Assembly: GCF_014779665.1 (NCBI RefSeq)
Contig: NZ_JACXYY010000002.1
Span: forward strand, 578,316 to 642,315
Direction: 5' to 3'
DNA length: 64,000 bases
DNA from: Nocardioides hwasunensis
GTDB lineage: Bacteria; Actinomycetota; Actinomycetes; Propionibacteriales; Nocardioidaceae
Positions 62,951-64,000 of the stretch are shown piece by piece; position 1 is the stretch's first letter; every line of letters begins with the position of its first letter. The translations under genes were made by a program, and so were the position numbers. The notes under the pieces were generated by a model that made no database searches, had not been told where the DNA came from, and worked only from the letters and a program-made list of their open reading frames with translations.

Positions 62951-63415
62951 TCAGCGACGCATCGCCACCGGATCACCCAGGTAGCGCTCGAGGTCGGACC
63001 GCACCCGCTCGGAGATCGGCCACGGCGCCTGCGCGCCGCGGTCCCAGAGGACGGTGGCGCACTCCCACGCGACTGCGGGCGCACCGCCCTCCTCGACCCG
63101 TATCTCAGCGCCGACGGTGAACGACGAGCCGCCGATGCGGCTGACCCACAACGTCGCGAGGAACGGCTGGTAGGGCACGAACCGCATCTCCGCGTGGTAC
63201 TCGACGGCCTGGGAGGCGACCAGCTCGGAGACGCCGTCGTCGAGGGCGTGCAGGAGACCGGTCCGACCGGCAGGCAGGTCGGGCAGCGGCGCGAACCGGA
63301 AGAACTCCAGTCTGGCCTCGTCCAGGATCCGCACGGCCTCGACGTTGTCCACGTGTCCGGCGAGGTTGATGTCGCGATAGCGCGCCTGGATCCGCGTCGT
63401 GTAGGTGTCGCCCAT
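62951..63415 (-). CDS. Acyl-CoA thioesterase (4HBT hotdog)
   Basis: A 154-residue hotdog-fold thioesterase. The motif YRDINLAGHVDNVEAVRILDEARLEFF near 13-39 has the active-site Asp region of the 4-hydroxybenzoyl-CoA thioesterase family (YbgC-like). EYHAEMRFVPYQPFLATLWVS follows. It would hydrolyse acyl-CoA esters; the chain type is unknown. It converges with the GNAT gene. Confidence 0.88.
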   Translation of the reverse strand: MGDTYTTRIQARYRDINLAGHVDNVEAVRILDEARLEFFRFAPLPDLPAGRTGLLHALDDGVSELVASQAVEYHAEMRFVPYQPFLATLWVSRIGGSSFTVGAEIRVEEGGAPAVAWECATVLWDRGAQAPWPISERVRSDLERYLGDPVAMRR

Positions 63416-63503
63416 GCCCGGTCAGTCTTCCGGCGGCGGTCGCCTCGCGCGGTCACGGGGTGTCTTCAGCGGCGGGCGAGGTCCTGGGGCAGGGACGAGG
63501 ACC

Positions 63504-63737
63504 TCAGTCGGAGGGCACCAGGACGGTGAGTCCGAACAGGTAGAACAGGACCAACGCCGCGACGAAGAGGACCAGCAAGATCAGCGGCTTCCACGTCGGC
63601 CTCTTGCGGGGGGCGTTCAGTGGCTGGTTGGTGGTGGGGTGCTCGCGGGTCTCGTCGCCGTGGCGGATGTCGTCGCCGAGCTCGTCGTCGGCACTGGATC
63701 CTCCTCTGTCCAGCCGCGCCGGGTGTCGCGACCGCAT
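63504..63737 (-). CDS. Small membrane protein, start uncertain
   Basis: A 77-residue protein if started at the ATG at 63737. It has a hydrophilic N-terminus (ADDELGDDIRHGDETREHPTT) and one C-terminal transmembrane helix (LILLVLFVAALVLFYLFGLTVL). A good ribosome site GAGGAGG lies downstream of this ATG, but no usable in-frame start codon follows it, so the true start is unclear. No family is recognised. It is 88 nt downstream of the thioesterase start region. Confidence 0.5.
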   Translation of the reverse strand: MRSRHPARLDRGGSSADDELGDDIRHGDETREHPTTNQPLNAPRKRPTWKPLILLVLFVAALVLFYLFGLTVLVPSD

Positions 63738-63830
63738 CCCTGCGTACCCGGCTCCGACGCTTCCATGCGACGGGTGGCCGCGACTCAACCGGCTGGACGC
63801 TTCTCCGGACGAAGGTCACCGCGTGCCTGT

Positions 63831-63874
63831 GGCCCGAGCACCGGGGTGGTGTCGGGCTGTGGGGCGGTCAGGTT
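63831..63874. repeat. Inverted copy of the HNH 3'-end repeat
   Basis: These 44 bases (GGCCCGAGCACC... to ...GGTCAGGTT) are the exact reverse complement of 42630-42673, where they overlap the stop codon of the DUF222/HNH gene. No HNH coding sequence is seen on either side here. The match stops at 63874, exactly where IS3-like terminal sequence (TGAACCGCCCCGG) begins, so this is probably the remnant 3' flank of another HNH gene. Confidence 0.85.
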
Positions 63875-64000
63875 GAACCGCCCCGGAATTTCCGGAGGCT
63901 GTGTTTGGTGGCTCAGCCGGTCGGCGTGAGCTGGTTTCTTGCAGCGTAGTGAAGTTCTTCGGCCTCGACTGGGGTCAGGTCGTCGATGGCCTCGTGGGGG
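63874..64000 (-). mobile_element. IS3-family insertion sequence, terminal part
   Basis: The sequence from 63874 starts TGAACCGCCCCGGAATTTCC, which has the TG start of IS3-family terminal repeats. It is followed by the 3' end of a transposase gene on the minus strand. The rest of the element lies beyond the window. The left boundary coincides with the end of the HNH-flank repeat. Confidence 0.65.
63913..64000 (-). CDS. IS3-family transposase, C-terminal fragment
   Basis: The last 29 codons of a transposase read PHEAIDDLTPVEAEELHYAA and end in LTPTG. The PHEAI...TP.E.E..HY pattern is typical of the end of the integrase domain in IS3-type OrfB. The gene is cut by the window edge; catalytic DDE residues are outside. 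Only this short segment can be judged. Confidence 0.65.
   Translation of the reverse strand, partial: PHEAIDDLTPVEAEELHYAARNQLTPTG

Overview
The window is high-GC actinobacterial DNA. Gene content and order point to Nocardioides or a close relative (order Propionibacteriales), but no rRNA or other taxonomic marker is present, so this is an inference. Coding density is very high, many start codons are GTG, and neighbouring genes often overlap by 1 or 4 nt (TGATG, ATGA, GTGA). I saw no tRNA, rRNA or CRISPR array, and no gene-free stretch longer than about 230 bp.

Layout. 1-8.8 kb is housekeeping: the end of a YcaQ-type winged-helix protein, secA, an Rv3235-type protein with a LysM membrane protein, tatB, an Mrp ATPase, a DUF1003 protein and an MgtE_N/CBS protein. 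8.85-15.2 kb is an exported-enzyme island: an endonuclease/exonuclease/phosphatase (EEP) protein, a lipoprotein, a phospholipase D-like protein, and a 1026-residue fusion of a probably dead cutinase-like domain, a seven-repeat RCC1 propeller and a second EEP domain. 15.2-21.8 kb looks like a surface-glycan operon: LicD-like/methyltransferase fusion, sulfotransferase, small coiled-coil protein, GT2 glycosyltransferase and YfhO-like membrane protein. 21.8-23.0 kb is an acyl-CoA dehydrogenase. 23.0-32.5 kb is a carbohydrate uptake and catabolism locus: a ROK regulator divergent from an RbsA/RbsC/RbsC/substrate-binding lipoprotein set, then a tagatose-3-epimerase-like enzyme, a Gfo/Idh/MocA dehydrogenase and a second TIM-barrel isomerase.

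32.5-40.9 kb is mixed: DUF1707 protein, double-hotdog MaoC hydratase, two tandem sulfotransferases with a methyltransferase, DUF5302, MFS exporter, histidine phosphatase, PHP phosphoesterase and a P-loop kinase-like protein. 40.9-42.7 kb holds a frameshifted DUF222/HNH (13E12-type) gene. A pair of 39-bp direct repeats lies before it, and a 44-bp sequence at its 3' end recurs inverted at 63.8 kb next to a truncated IS3-type transposase. 42.7-51.6 kb contains a block whose order resembles the Mycobacterium tuberculosis Rv3206c-Rv3213c region (ParA, DEAD-box helicase, ferritin-like protein, DUF3107, TetR, MoeZ), followed by a TetR/GAP-family transporter pair with a clear palindromic operator. 51.6-57.5 kb carries a secreted S1 protease, a DUF4129/MoxR/DUF58 cluster, a cysteine-less alkyltransferase-like protein and an acyltransferase. 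57.5-62.5 kb encodes FdrA, DUF1116 and DUF2877 proteins divergent from a PucR regulator, probably an oxamate carbamoyltransferase (AllFGH) of purine catabolism. The window ends with a GNAT enzyme, a thioesterase, a small membrane protein and the IS3 fragment.

The most interesting leads are the repeat-flanked DUF222/HNH element with its inverted 3' copy at an IS boundary, the pseudo-cutinase/RCC1/EEP fusion, the AllFGH-PucR locus without a carbamate kinase, and the 51-bp hairpin repeats duplicated at a sulfotransferase stop codon.
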